A DNA stretch of 19,183 nt from Spirochaetaceae bacterium (GCA_031267955.1 JAIRYB010000061.1:1-19183), one strand, 5' to 3'. Positions 1 through 7,428 are shown, counted from the stretch's first letter. The notes: generated by a model from the letters alone, not told the origin. Numbers and translations: made by a program.

Positions 1-2
1 GA

Positions 3-638
3 TTCTACGGCTGGAACGACATTCCCCACGCGCGCAAACAGCCGGTTTTTTCGCAGCCGGGCCCTTCAAGCCCCGCAATCCCTACAGGGCTCGAAATAAT
101 AGCGGAATACGGCAGGACCGTCACCGCCGGGGCGGACGCCAGCGTCCCCCTGGGCGAATTCCTGCTAAGGGCGGAAGCGGCGTGGACCGGCGGCGGGCGC
201 TATGACCGACCGCCCATGGAGAGCGCGGCAATCCTATCCGCCGGGCAAACCGACGAACCCGTGGAAAGGCACAGGCTCCAGGGCCTCGCGGGCATAGACT
301 GGAACCCCGCGGGCTGGACCCTTTCTGTCCAGTACTACGAAGATATCCTCCCCGGCGCGTACAACGGCGGGACAGCCAGGCCCTGGAGGAAAAACGGCGT
401 GACCGCGCGGGCCGCCCGGGGTTTTTTCCGGGAAACCCTGAATATTTCGGCGTGGTGCTATCTGGACCTGGCCGATTTCGATACCGCGTCAAGCGTTTCC
501 GCCTCCTATGCCTTAACCGATTCCCTGGGCCTTGCCCTGGGGGGCGATTTCTTTACCGGCGGCATTGAAGGCAGGAGCGCCTACGCGGCCTACAAAGACC
601 TAAGCTGTGTGTGGATCAGGGGGATATTCCGGTTCTAA
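3..638 (+). CDS. Outer-membrane beta-barrel-like protein, C-terminal part
   Basis: The reading frame is open from the window edge (first full codon at 3) to the stop at 636-638, giving 211 residues of a protein whose start lies outside. The sequence alternates polar and hydrophobic/aromatic residues in short strands separated by Gly/Pro/Asp turns, for example GLAGIDWNP, WTLSVQYYED, SAWCYLDLADF and YALTDSLGLALGGDFF. It ends in IRGIFRF, a C-terminal Phe typical of outer-membrane barrels inserted by the BAM machinery. It is therefore probably the last half-dozen or more strands of an outer-membrane channel or export protein. I do not recognise the exact family or substrate. It converges on serS with a 35-bp gap; a short GC stem (655-673) there is too weak to call a terminator. 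Confidence 0.6.
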   Translation, partial: FYGWNDIPHARKQPVFSQPGPSSPAIPTGLEIIAEYGRTVTAGADASVPLGEFLLRAEAAWTGGGRYDRPPMESAAILSAGQTDEPVERHRLQGLAGIDWNPAGWTLSVQYYEDILPGAYNGGTARPWRKNGVTARAARGFFRETLNISAWCYLDLADFDTASSVSASYALTDSLGLALGGDFFTGGIEGRSAYAAYKDLSCVWIRGIFRF

Positions 639-673
639 GCGGGCCAATACGCCGCGCGGACAAAGATCCCGCG

Positions 674-1966
674 TTACTTTTTCCCTATAACGTCAAAACC
701 GCAGTAGGGGGCCAGGGCTTTGGGCAGTTTTACCGTCCCGTCCGCCTGCTGGAAATTTTCCAGCACGGCGATAATGGCCCTGGAAACGGCGATGGCGGTC
801 CCGTTCAGCATGTGCACAAATTTATTTTTGCCGTCGTCGTCCTTATAGCGGATATTAAGGCGGCGGGCCTGGTAGTCGGTGCAGTTGGATGTAGAGGTAA
901 CCTCGCCCCACTCGCCGCCGCCGCGCGACGGAGGGGTCGCCCTTCCCGGCATCCATGCCTCAAGGTCCCACTTGCGGTAAGCCGGCGCGCCCAGATCGCC
1001 GGTACAGGTATCAACCACCCGGAAGGGAATTTCCAGCCCCGTGAAAATCTCCTCCTCGACAGCGCGCAGCTCCTCGTGGAAACGGCCGGAATCCTCCGGC
1101 AGGCAGTAGACGAACATCTCCACCTTGGTAAACTGGTGTACCCGGTAAAGGCCCCTGGAGAACTGCCCCGCGGCCCCGGCCTCCCGGCGGAAACAGTGGG
1201 AAAGCCCGGCCATGCGCAGCGGCAGCCTGTCCTTGGCGAATACCGTGTCGGAATAATAGCCCCCCAGGGTAATCTCGGCGGTCCCCACCAGGCAGGTCCC
1301 TTCGCCTTCCAGAGCGTAGACGTTGGATTCCTCCCCCCGGGGGTTAAAGCCTATACCTTCAAGTATCTCCTCCCTGGCGATATCGGGGGTAATAAAGGGC
1401 GTAAACCCCCTCTTTTGCAGAATATCCAGAGCGTAGCGGGTAAGGGCCAGTTCCAGAAACACCCCCTCGTTCTTGAGGTAGTAGAATTTCGTCCCCGAAA
1501 CCTTGGTCCCCGAATCAAAGTCGATAATATCCAAATCCTGCCCCAGCTTTACGTGGTCGGCCGGCACAAAATCAAAACAGCGCGGCTCTCCGGCCCGCTT
1601 TACTTCCAGGTTGTCCTTGTCCTCTTTCCCCCTGGGCGCGTCAGGGTGGGCCATGTTCGGGATACGCCTCCCCTCGGCGTCCAGCTCCTTTTCCACCCCG
1701 GCAAGTTCCGCTTCGGACGCGGCGATTTCCTCTTTCAGCTTCTTCCCCTCGGCAACAAGCGCGTCCCGTTTGTCCGGCGCCGGCTTCCCCTTCATAGCCT
1801 CCGCGTTGGCGTTGCGGCGCTGCCTCAGATCCTGGAGCGCGGCGGCAAGGGAAGCCCTCCGGCTGAACAGGGCGACAACCGCATCGGCGTTGGCTTTCAT
1901 GTACCTGTCGGCGATATTCCGCCTTACCGCCTCAAGATTTTCCGCGATAAAATGATAGTCCAGCAT
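674..1966 (-). CDS. serS: Seryl-tRNA synthetase (SerRS)
   Basis: Cytoplasmic class II synthetase that charges tRNA-Ser (and tRNA-Sec, if present) with serine. The protein is 430 residues, normal for bacterial SerRS. Residues 1-100 form the helical, charged coiled-coil arm that grips the tRNA long variable arm. The catalytic core shows GTAEITL (228-234), motif 2 around FRREAGAAGQFSRGLYRVHQF (259-279), the serine-site stretch TSTSNCTDYQARR (357-369) and motif 3 GTAIAVSRAIIAVLENFQ (389-406). An in-frame insertion-like segment ATPPSRGGGE (343-352) sits just before the TSTSNC stretch, where relatives normally read MPG-x-GE directly. The start follows the family pattern MLDxxFIxEN. No Shine-Dalgarno precedes it, but a promoter lies so close that the mRNA may be leaderless. 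Confidence 0.97.
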   Translation of the reverse strand: MLDYHFIAENLEAVRRNIADRYMKANADAVVALFSRRASLAAALQDLRQRRNANAEAMKGKPAPDKRDALVAEGKKLKEEIAASEAELAGVEKELDAEGRRIPNMAHPDAPRGKEDKDNLEVKRAGEPRCFDFVPADHVKLGQDLDIIDFDSGTKVSGTKFYYLKNEGVFLELALTRYALDILQKRGFTPFITPDIAREEILEGIGFNPRGEESNVYALEGEGTCLVGTAEITLGGYYSDTVFAKDRLPLRMAGLSHCFRREAGAAGQFSRGLYRVHQFTKVEMFVYCLPEDSGRFHEELRAVEEEIFTGLEIPFRVVDTCTGDLGAPAYRKWDLEAWMPGRATPPSRGGGEWGEVTSTSNCTDYQARRLNIRYKDDDGKNKFVHMLNGTAIAVSRAIIAVLENFQQADGTVKLPKALAPYCGFDVIGKK

Positions 1967-1974
1967 AATAGGCC

Positions 1975-2003
1975 AGTTTAATCCGACGCAAAAATTAAGG
2001 CAA
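1975..2003 (-). promoter_or_regulatory. Candidate promoter for serS
   Basis: Read on the minus strand, TTGCCT (1998-2003) and TAAACT (1975-1980) are separated by exactly 17 bases, each matching four of six sigma70 consensus positions. The expected transcription start falls at about 1966-1968, on or within two bases of the serS ATG. This agrees with the absence of a ribosome binding site and suggests a leaderless transcript. The assignment is by eye. Confidence 0.45.
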
Positions 2004-2006
2004 GGG

Positions 2007-2111
2007 GACTACCCCGCCCTCGGCGGCCTCTCCGCCGAGGCGCGGGAAAAGTTCAAAGCGCTGCGGCCCCTCACGGTGGGCCAAGCGGCGCGTATCCCCG
2101 GAGTACGCTAG
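2007..2111 (+). pseudogene. Remnant of mnmG (gidA) 3' end
   Basis: Codons from 2007 read DYPALGGLSAEAREKF followed by KALRPLTVGQAARIPGVR and a TAG stop at 2109-2111. This matches the conserved C-terminal domain of MnmG, the tRNA wobble-uridine carboxymethylaminomethyl modification enzyme (E. coli pattern DY..VSGLSNEV..KL...KP.SIGQASRISGV). An intact protein would continue with roughly 20 more residues, so the frame stops early. A +2 frame after GV reads ASSLLHLW, which could be the continuation after a frameshift. No upstream coding region exists, because the serS promoter and start lie directly to the left. It is a decayed fragment with no predicted activity; a working mnmG should be elsewhere in the genome. 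Confidence 0.7.
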
Positions 2112-2132
2112 CAGCCTGTTGCACTTGTGGAT

Positions 2133-2154
2133 TTTTTGCATATTCATGCAAAAA
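2133..2154. repeat. Perfect 9-bp inverted repeat
   Basis: TTTTTGCAT (2133-2141), a 4-base loop and ATGCAAAAA (2146-2154) form an AT-rich dyad between the mnmG remnant and the HPt fragment. It lacks a following T tract on either strand beyond its own arm. It could be a weak terminator or a protein-binding site; the sequence does not decide. Confidence 0.4.
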
Positions 2155-2199
2155 TCACGATTATCTGGCATCCTTACGCAGTTTGTGCTAGGGTTTCCC

Positions 2200-2730
2200 C
2201 TATTTTTCGTTCAATGCCCTCTCGCCAATAGATTCCAGGGTCTTAAGGGCCGCTTCAAATTCGATCATTAACGCTTGATTGGAAACGGTTTCTACTATTC
2301 CCCTGGTTGTTTCATCCAGGGCTTTTCCTCTAAGTCCATCGAGAAGCTGGTCCGCGGTTTCAATATCCCCTCCTTCCAGGGCCTTCTTAAGCGCGCGAAA
2401 CTGAGGTTCCAGTTCATCAGGGGACGAAACAGCTCCGGCGGAACTTGCCATTTCTCTGCCCCTTGCCTCAAGAGCCGTCCGTATACTCTCCACCGTCTTT
2501 TTGAGATATTTGTAAAAATCCGGCAGCCCTTCCCGGATTGCCGCCGTGTCCCCGGTCTTTCCCGCTGCTTCCAGGACCGCGGCTTCCGCCGAAAGTCCGG
2601 CCGCGCCGATGACGGCGGCGGCGCCTTTCAACGCGTGTGTCTGGGCGGTAAAAGCGGCAAGCCCCTCTTCTCCGGGGACATCTTCCAGCAGCGGAAGCCG
2701 GGCGCATCCCCGCCTCCTGCGGGAACCGGG
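2200..2730 (-). pseudogene. 5'-truncated HPt (histidine phosphotransfer) domain, probable hybrid-kinase remnant
   Basis: The minus frame is open from an in-frame TAG at 2731-2733 down to the stop at 2200-2202. It contains QTHALKGAAAVIGAAGLSAE followed by a LEAAGKTGD stretch, the hallmark of an HPt domain: the phosphorylatable His (codon 2635-2637) in H-x-LKG, then the IGA and LE-x-A-x-K helices. HPt domains relay phosphate between the receiver of a hybrid histidine kinase and a downstream response regulator. Here the kinase and receiver parts are missing. A Gly/Pro/Ala-rich linker-like reading (GAPDSPVPAGGGDAPG) lies just upstream in a different minus frame, suggesting a frameshift near 2705. 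The dinG start lies about 175 bp further on in the opposite direction. No convincing start codon with a ribosome site is seen in frame, so I call it a decayed fragment, though a small stand-alone HPt protein is possible. Confidence 0.55.
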
Positions 2731-2907
2731 CTATCCGGGGCTCCGCGATACCCGCTCCGGCTTCCTCGGGCCCGCCCCCCGGCCGGCCCTGCGGTGGCGC
2801 GCTCCGCGCCCCCTCCTATCCCTTGCGCAGCCGCCTGTCCCTGCCGCCCCGGATATGATACAATACGCGTAAATCGGCCCGGATGCCGGGCGGCAGAAGA
2901 ACATTCC

Positions 2908-5463
2908 GTGCAGGCAAAAAAACGGCTTTCAGACGACACCATAAAATACCTCCGCAGGGAAATCGCCGAAGCCGGCGGCAACGAGGTATTCGCCCTGGGC
3001 TGGCTTGACGAGTCCGGACTCGTAGCCCGCGCCGAAGTTCTGGCCCGGGGCAACGAAGGCGCGGTGCTTGCCCGGCGCGAAGACCCCTTTAGCGGGCAGG
3101 ATGGCGCGGACGCGCTTATCCACAACCACCCGTCCGGCTTCCTTGTCCCCAGCGATAACGATCTGGCAATAGCCGCCCGCGCCGCGGAGGATGGGACCGG
3201 CTCTTTTATCGTGGACAATTCCCTTTCGGAAATCTACGTGGTGGCGGAGCCTGTCCGCCGCAAGCCGGTAAAAAAACTCGACGAGGACGAAATTTGCGCC
3301 GCGCTGGAGGAAGGGGGCGCTGTCGCCGGGCGGCTGCCTTCTTTCGAGCTGAGGCAGTCCCAGCTCGGCCTGATGCGCCTGATTATCCGGGGCTTTAACA
3401 GGGACGCCCTGGTAGCCGCCGAAGCCGGAACCGGGGTGGGAAAGTCATTTGCCTACCTGCTCCCGGCCATGCGCTATGCCCTGGATAACGACGAGCGGAT
3501 CGTGATCTCCACCGCCACGATCAACCTGCAGCAGCAGCTCTACGAAAAAGACATACCCCTTGTATCGTCGGCCCTGGGGGAGAAGATCAGAGTCGTGCTG
3601 GTAAAGGGCAGGGGGAACTACCTTTGCAGGAGGCGGCTCGACGACGCTTGCGCGAACCTTGAGCCGGGCCTTTTCAGCGACGAAGAGGCCGATACGGTCA
3701 GGGCCATCGCTGCCTGGGCCGAAACCGCCGGTTCCGGGAGCCGCTCCGACCTTTCGTTCGTCCCCCCCGAGGCGGTCTGGTCCCGCGTCTGCTCCGAAGC
3801 CGATCTCTGCATGGGCATGCGCTGCCCGGAGCGGGAACGCTGCTTTGTCCTGGCGCTCAGGAAAAAATGCGCCGATGCCCGTATCATCGTGGTCAACCAC
3901 CATCTGCTTTTCGCGGACCTGGCTGCCCGTTACGAGGGCGCCGGTTATGACAACACCGTGGTCCTTCCCCCGTACCGGCGGGTCGTGATTGACGAGGCCC
4001 ATACCATCGAAAATTCCGCCACATCTTTCTTTTCGCAGGAATTCAGCCGCCTCGGCCTTTACCGGCAGATGGGGCGGCTCTACCGCAGGCACGGGACCCA
4101 GCGTTCGGGGCTGATCCTCCGGCTTGTAAAATTGCTTCCGGCCTCGGCCTTTTCCCCCGACATAAGCCCCGGATCCCTGCCGCCCGACGCCGTGCTCAAA
4201 GGTATTGACGAGTCTGTCTCGAAGCTCCGCAGCGCCGTGGATAAGCTCGACGGCGAGGCGCTGGTGTTCTGCGGGGAGGAAGGCGTTTTCCGGCTTAGCG
4301 CTGAAAAAGAGGGCGCCATCGCCCCGGCGCTGATCCCCCGGCTGCGGGATCTGCGCCGCCTCATCAGTTCCCTGGCGGGGCAGGCCGCCGGGCTGCTGGA
4401 AAATGTTCCCGAAGACGCCGCGGACAATGCCGCGGTCTGGGAGGTAAAGGCCGTTGTCCGCCGTCTGGAAAATATCGCCGCGGTCTGCACCGCTTTTATA
4501 GAATACCGGGAACGGCCCGGCGAGGTGATGTGGCTGGAACGGCACGCCGCTTCAAAGGCGTCGGGCAGCGGCGACTGGGTCGTATTTACCGCCACACCCC
4601 TGGATGTGGCCCCTTCCCTCAAAGGCGCGCTTTTCGATCCGAACAAGACCGTAATCTGCGTCTCGGCCACCCTTGCCGTGGAAAGCCGGGGCGGTTTTTT
4701 TGCCGCGTCCGGAGACGGCGGCCCGGACGCCGCCTTTGCTTACTGGGCCTCCCGATCCGGCGCGGGCCTTGTAAAGGGCCGGGAACTGCTCTCCGGCCGC
4801 TTTCCCTCGCCCTTCCCCTACGCCTCATCGGTGCTGCTCGCCATACCCACCGACGCCCCGCTTCCGGCGGAACCGGCTTTCCGCCCTTTTGTGGACCGGG
4901 CGGCGGCCTCCCTCGCGGAAAATTCAGGCGGTTCGGCGCTGGTCCTTTTCACTTCCTACGACGCGCTGAAAAGCGCCTGGGCCGCCGCCAGGCCGCTTCT
5001 GGAGGAAGCCGGCATCCGCTGCCTTAAACAGGGCGACGACGACCGCGGCCGGCTCCTCAAAACCTTCCTCGGCGACAAGACATCGGTGCTTTTTGCCACG
5101 GATTCCTTTTGGGAGGGTGTGGACGCCCCGGGGGACACCCTCCGCCTTGTAGTGCTCTGCCGGCTCCCCTTCAAAAGCCCCAGCGACCCTGTTTTCGAAG
5201 CCCGCGCCGAAGCCCTGGAAAAGCGGGGCGGCAACGCGTTCATGGACCTTTCCCTCCCGGAGGCGGTGATCAAATTCAAGCAGGGCTTCGGCCGCCTTAT
5301 GCGGCGATCCAGCGATCGCGGCGTGGTGGCCGTCCTGGACGGCCGCGTGCTCCGCAAGCGCTACGGCGAGTACTTCCTCCGATCCATCCCGCAAACCCGC
5401 AGGAGCTTTGCCTCTTTCGACGCGGTCCTGCGCGATACCGAGAATTTCCTCTTCCCCGGCTAA
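2908..5463 (+). CDS. DinG-family superfamily 2 helicase with N-terminal RadC-like JAB/JAMM domain
   Basis: An 851-residue protein starting at GTG 2908; the frame is open further upstream but that part reads as low-complexity and overlaps pseudogenes. Residues 25-113 match the RadC/JAB fold: Glu26 in NEVF, H72-N-H74-P-S-G, Ser82 and Asp85 form the complete JAMM zinc/catalytic pattern. The helicase follows, with Walker A EAGTGVGKS (Lys179), DEAH box at 362-365, and motif VI QGFGRLMRR (792-800). Between Walker A and DEAH are cysteines in NYLCRRR, VCSEADLCMG, RCPERERCF and RKKC, the arrangement used for a 4Fe-4S cluster in XPD/DinG helicases. Such enzymes unwind DNA 5'-3' and act on R-loops, G-quadruplexes or stalled forks. 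The JAB part could bind DNA ends or act as a peptidase; this is inference. It overlaps the convergent gene's stop by three bases. Confidence 0.9.
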   Translation: MQAKKRLSDDTIKYLRREIAEAGGNEVFALGWLDESGLVARAEVLARGNEGAVLARREDPFSGQDGADALIHNHPSGFLVPSDNDLAIAARAAEDGTGSFIVDNSLSEIYVVAEPVRRKPVKKLDEDEICAALEEGGAVAGRLPSFELRQSQLGLMRLIIRGFNRDALVAAEAGTGVGKSFAYLLPAMRYALDNDERIVISTATINLQQQLYEKDIPLVSSALGEKIRVVLVKGRGNYLCRRRLDDACANLEPGLFSDEEADTVRAIAAWAETAGSGSRSDLSFVPPEAVWSRVCSEADLCMGMRCPERERCFVLALRKKCADARIIVVNHHLLFADLAARYEGAGYDNTVVLPPYRRVVIDEAHTIENSATSFFSQEFSRLGLYRQMGRLYRRHGTQRSGLILRLVKLLPASAFSPDISPGSLPPDAVLKGIDESVSKLRSAVDKLDGEALVFCGEEGVFRLSAEKEGAIAPALIPRLRDLRRLISSLAGQAAGLLENVPEDAADNAAVWEVKAVVRRLENIAAVCTAFIEYRERPGEVMWLERHAASKASGSGDWVVFTATPLDVAPSLKGALFDPNKTVICVSATLAVESRGGFFAASGDGGPDAAFAYWASRSGAGLVKGRELLSGRFPSPFPYASSVLLAIPTDAPLPAEPAFRPFVDRAAASLAENSGGSALVLFTSYDALKSAWAAARPLLEEAGIRCLKQGDDDRGRLLKTFLGDKTSVLFATDSFWEGVDAPGDTLRLVVLCRLPFKSPSDPVFEARAEALEKRGGNAFMDLSLPEAVIKFKQGFGRLMRRSSDRGVVAVLDGRVLRKRYGEYFLRSIPQTRRSFASFDAVLRDTENFLFPG

Positions 5464-6983
5464 TCTACAGGCCGAGGCTGTTCCCCGGCGCCGGCTTCGC
5501 TGTCGAACACTGTTTTGCCCAGTTCCGAAGCCCCGGCGTCAATGCCGCCGCGGTATCTGGCAAGGGCCCGCTTTTCCCGGTCCAGGTCCGCAAAGCTGTA
5601 AACCGTGCCGCCGGCCGCGTCCAGGGCGGCGTCGGGAATGGAATACGCGCCGAATTCCTTGATCACCTGGTCCCGCGCGGCTTCCAGGTCCGAGGGCCTG
5701 CATTCCGCGGCTTTCGGCTCCATATCGCCGGGGTTCACCTTGAAAGGATCGCGCCAGATCCGGCCGTAGCCTTCCTTGCGGAAATTTTCCAGCTTGATCC
5801 GCTCGTTTTCTTTTTTTACGCCGAAGAACCGGAGCGCCGGGATGGCCCAGAAGATCAGGGAGAAGATAATGGGCACCCAGCCCATGCCTATGGTGATAAC
5901 GGGCAGGGGATTGCTGAAAACCTGGGATAAAAGCAGATAAGAAACGCCGTAGAACCAGGAACTGGCCTGGAAATGTTCCGGCGTCAGAATATGGCCGCTT
6001 TGCAGGGCGTTGAACAGGAAATAGCCCCCAAAGGCGAGATTCACCCCGTTAATCACGGCGAACCAGCCGTTCAGCTTCTTGGCGTTCGAGGAAAAACCCT
6101 TAAGCCGCTTAATAGGCCCGGACAGATCCCCGAAGCCGCGGTCCCGCCTGTCCGCGCGGAGCAGGAGATCGTCGAAACGGTAGACAACCGTGCCGTCTTC
6201 CGTCGCCTCCGGGCTTCCGCCGAATTCCGCGCAGTAGGCCGTGATCCGCCCCTCAGCCTCGCCGGGGGTAAGCCCGGTGATCATCGCCAGCTCCGGCGTC
6301 GTGATCACCCCCCGGTTTTCCTGGATATAGGCGATAACCGCCCTTTTTTCCTGCTCGTCCCAGCGGGCATTGGGGTCGTCGTCGCCGAATACAAATGAAA
6401 AAATCGCCTTGTAAAGGGGCCGCCCCTTGGGCTTTGCCGGGACGCCGCGGTAGGATCGGGAATAGCGCCGGTCCGTGTTCAGCAATTCCGAATAAAACCA
6501 GATACGGATAATCGTGTTAAAGAGGCTCGACGCCAGGAGAAGGCCGCCGTCCCCCTTGGAAGATCGGCTGTTTGAATTGGACTGGAAGCTCGCGGCCACG
6601 GACAAAGCCAGGGCCGCCACAGCCAGGAGCATGAAAAACAAAAAATAGCCCACCAGCATCGCCATAATCCAGACCTTGAAAGCCCAGGCGCCGCCGATCC
6701 TCAGGCCCTTCGCAAAGCCCGCCGCGGCCCTCCGCAGCCCGGCCCTGAAACCCCGGTATTTGCTGGTAAAGCCCCGGGGGAAAGAATAGCGGATCTCCCC
6801 GGATTCAGTAACTTCCAGCCGGCCCGAATATTCGTCCGCGGCGGCCGGGACCAGGTCCCGGACCGTCTCCAGGGGCAGGGCGGTCCGTGCCACAATATCC
6901 GCCACGGTTGCCCCCTTCGATTGCCTGCGTAACGCGCCGACAACTTTTTCGTAGGCCGCCCTGTCACGCGCCTGTAATCCCAT
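5460..6983 (-). CDS. Multi-pass membrane protein with repeated winged-helix-like modules, function unknown
   Basis: 507 residues from ATG 6983, chosen because GGAGG sits about 9 bases upstream; this start overlaps the 3' end of the rrf2 gene by 20 bp, so the two are probably translationally coupled. I do not recognise the family. Residues 8-69 (ATVADIVARTALPLETVRDL, ending in EIRYSF) look like a winged helix-turn-helix. A basic stretch and a long hydrophobic block follow (104-132), plus a shorter one at 147-164. A second helix-turn-helix-like module at 208-275 (GVITTPELAMITGLTPGEAE, ending in TVVYRF) is again followed by a basic stretch and hydrophobic segments at 306-326, 342-366 and 368-387. 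A third, degenerate echo ends in GTVYSF near the C-terminus. A membrane-tethered regulator or sensor paired with the Rrf2 protein is plausible but unproven. Confidence 0.8.
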   Translation of the reverse strand: MGLQARDRAAYEKVVGALRRQSKGATVADIVARTALPLETVRDLVPAAADEYSGRLEVTESGEIRYSFPRGFTSKYRGFRAGLRRAAAGFAKGLRIGGAWAFKVWIMAMLVGYFLFFMLLAVAALALSVAASFQSNSNSRSSKGDGGLLLASSLFNTIIRIWFYSELLNTDRRYSRSYRGVPAKPKGRPLYKAIFSFVFGDDDPNARWDEQEKRAVIAYIQENRGVITTPELAMITGLTPGEAEGRITAYCAEFGGSPEATEDGTVVYRFDDLLLRADRRDRGFGDLSGPIKRLKGFSSNAKKLNGWFAVINGVNLAFGGYFLFNALQSGHILTPEHFQASSWFYGVSYLLLSQVFSNPLPVITIGMGWVPIIFSLIFWAIPALRFFGVKKENERIKLENFRKEGYGRIWRDPFKVNPGDMEPKAAECRPSDLEAARDQVIKEFGAYSIPDAALDAAGGTVYSFADLDREKRALARYRGGIDAGASELGKTVFDSEAGAGEQPRPVD

Positions 6984-7428
6984 CGCCCTTGTCCTCCGCC
7001 AACCCGAAAAATTCCCTCGCCGGCTCGCGTTCCAGCAGCGAAGATAGGGTTTTGCTTTTAAAATAATTATTGACAATCTGGGTTACATCTGTCCATACCG
7101 AATGGGCCAGGCAGCTGCCGATATGCTCGCAGTTCTTTATTTGCTTGTCGCACGCAATCAGATTCAGGTCTTCGCCCGCCGCGTCCAGAATTTCCTTGAC
7201 GGTCAGGTTTTCCAGCGGCCTGGCAAAACAGAACCCGCCGCCCGGGCCGCGCACGGACGCGACAATCCCCGCCTTGCGGAGCTTGAAGAAAATTTGTTCC
7301 AGAAAAACCGAGGAAATTTCCTCTTTTTCCGACAAGCTGTTAATAGAAACAGGGGCCCCGTTTTTCCCCAGTATTGCCAAAGCCAGGCTAGCCCTCAGCG
7401 CGTAACGGCCGCGTGTTGTAATTCTCAT
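6964..7428 (-). CDS. Rrf2/IscR-type transcriptional regulator, probably Fe-S sensing
   Basis: 154 residues starting MRITTRGRYALRASLALA, the classic Rrf2 N-terminus; AGGGG lies 8 bases before ATG 7428. The winged helix spans residues 1-70, with the recognition region around SSVFLEQIFFKLRKAG and the wing VRGPGGGF. The dimerisation helix carries Cys93, Cys100 and Cys106 (C-x6-C-x5-C) just before LAHSVW. In E. coli IscR the cluster ligands are spaced C-x5-C-x5-C, so this protein has one extra residue in the first gap but the same overall layout. It therefore probably binds a 2Fe-2S or similar cluster and senses iron, oxygen or nitrosative stress. No Fe-S assembly genes are adjacent; its only operon partner is the downstream membrane protein. 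Family assignment is firm, ligand and regulon are inferred. Confidence 0.93.
   Translation of the reverse strand: MRITTRGRYALRASLALAILGKNGAPVSINSLSEKEEISSVFLEQIFFKLRKAGIVASVRGPGGGFCFARPLENLTVKEILDAAGEDLNLIACDKQIKNCEHIGSCLAHSVWTDVTQIVNNYFKSKTLSSLLEREPAREFFGLAEDKGDGITGA

Noticed and set aside
655..684. CGCGG/CCGCG stem with a following T-rich stretch after the first gene.
   Set aside because: The stem is only five base pairs with a nine-base loop and the T run is interrupted and lies inside the serS 3' end, so it is too weak to call a terminator.
611..1981. Long plus-strand frame of 456 residues opposite serS.
   Set aside because: It is antisense to an unmistakable SerRS. Long antisense frames are common in GC-rich coding DNA, and the translation has no recognisable motif.
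2854..2864. TATGATACAAT resembling a -10 element before dinG.
   Set aside because: No -35-like hexamer is found at 16-18 bp from either possible -10 (TATGAT or TACAAT), so I did not list it as a promoter.
2275..2907. Upstream extension of the helicase frame by about 211 residues.
   Set aside because: The extension is low-complexity Pro/Arg/Ser sequence running antisense through the HPt fragment and repeat-like DNA. The JAB domain starts naturally near GTG 2908.
3771..3777. C7 run in the helicase gene considered as a phase-variable tract.
   Set aside because: Seven bases is within the range expected in GC-rich coding DNA, and similar runs occur in the J-domain gene and the intergenic repeat. 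Only the G11 tract in mutL stands out.
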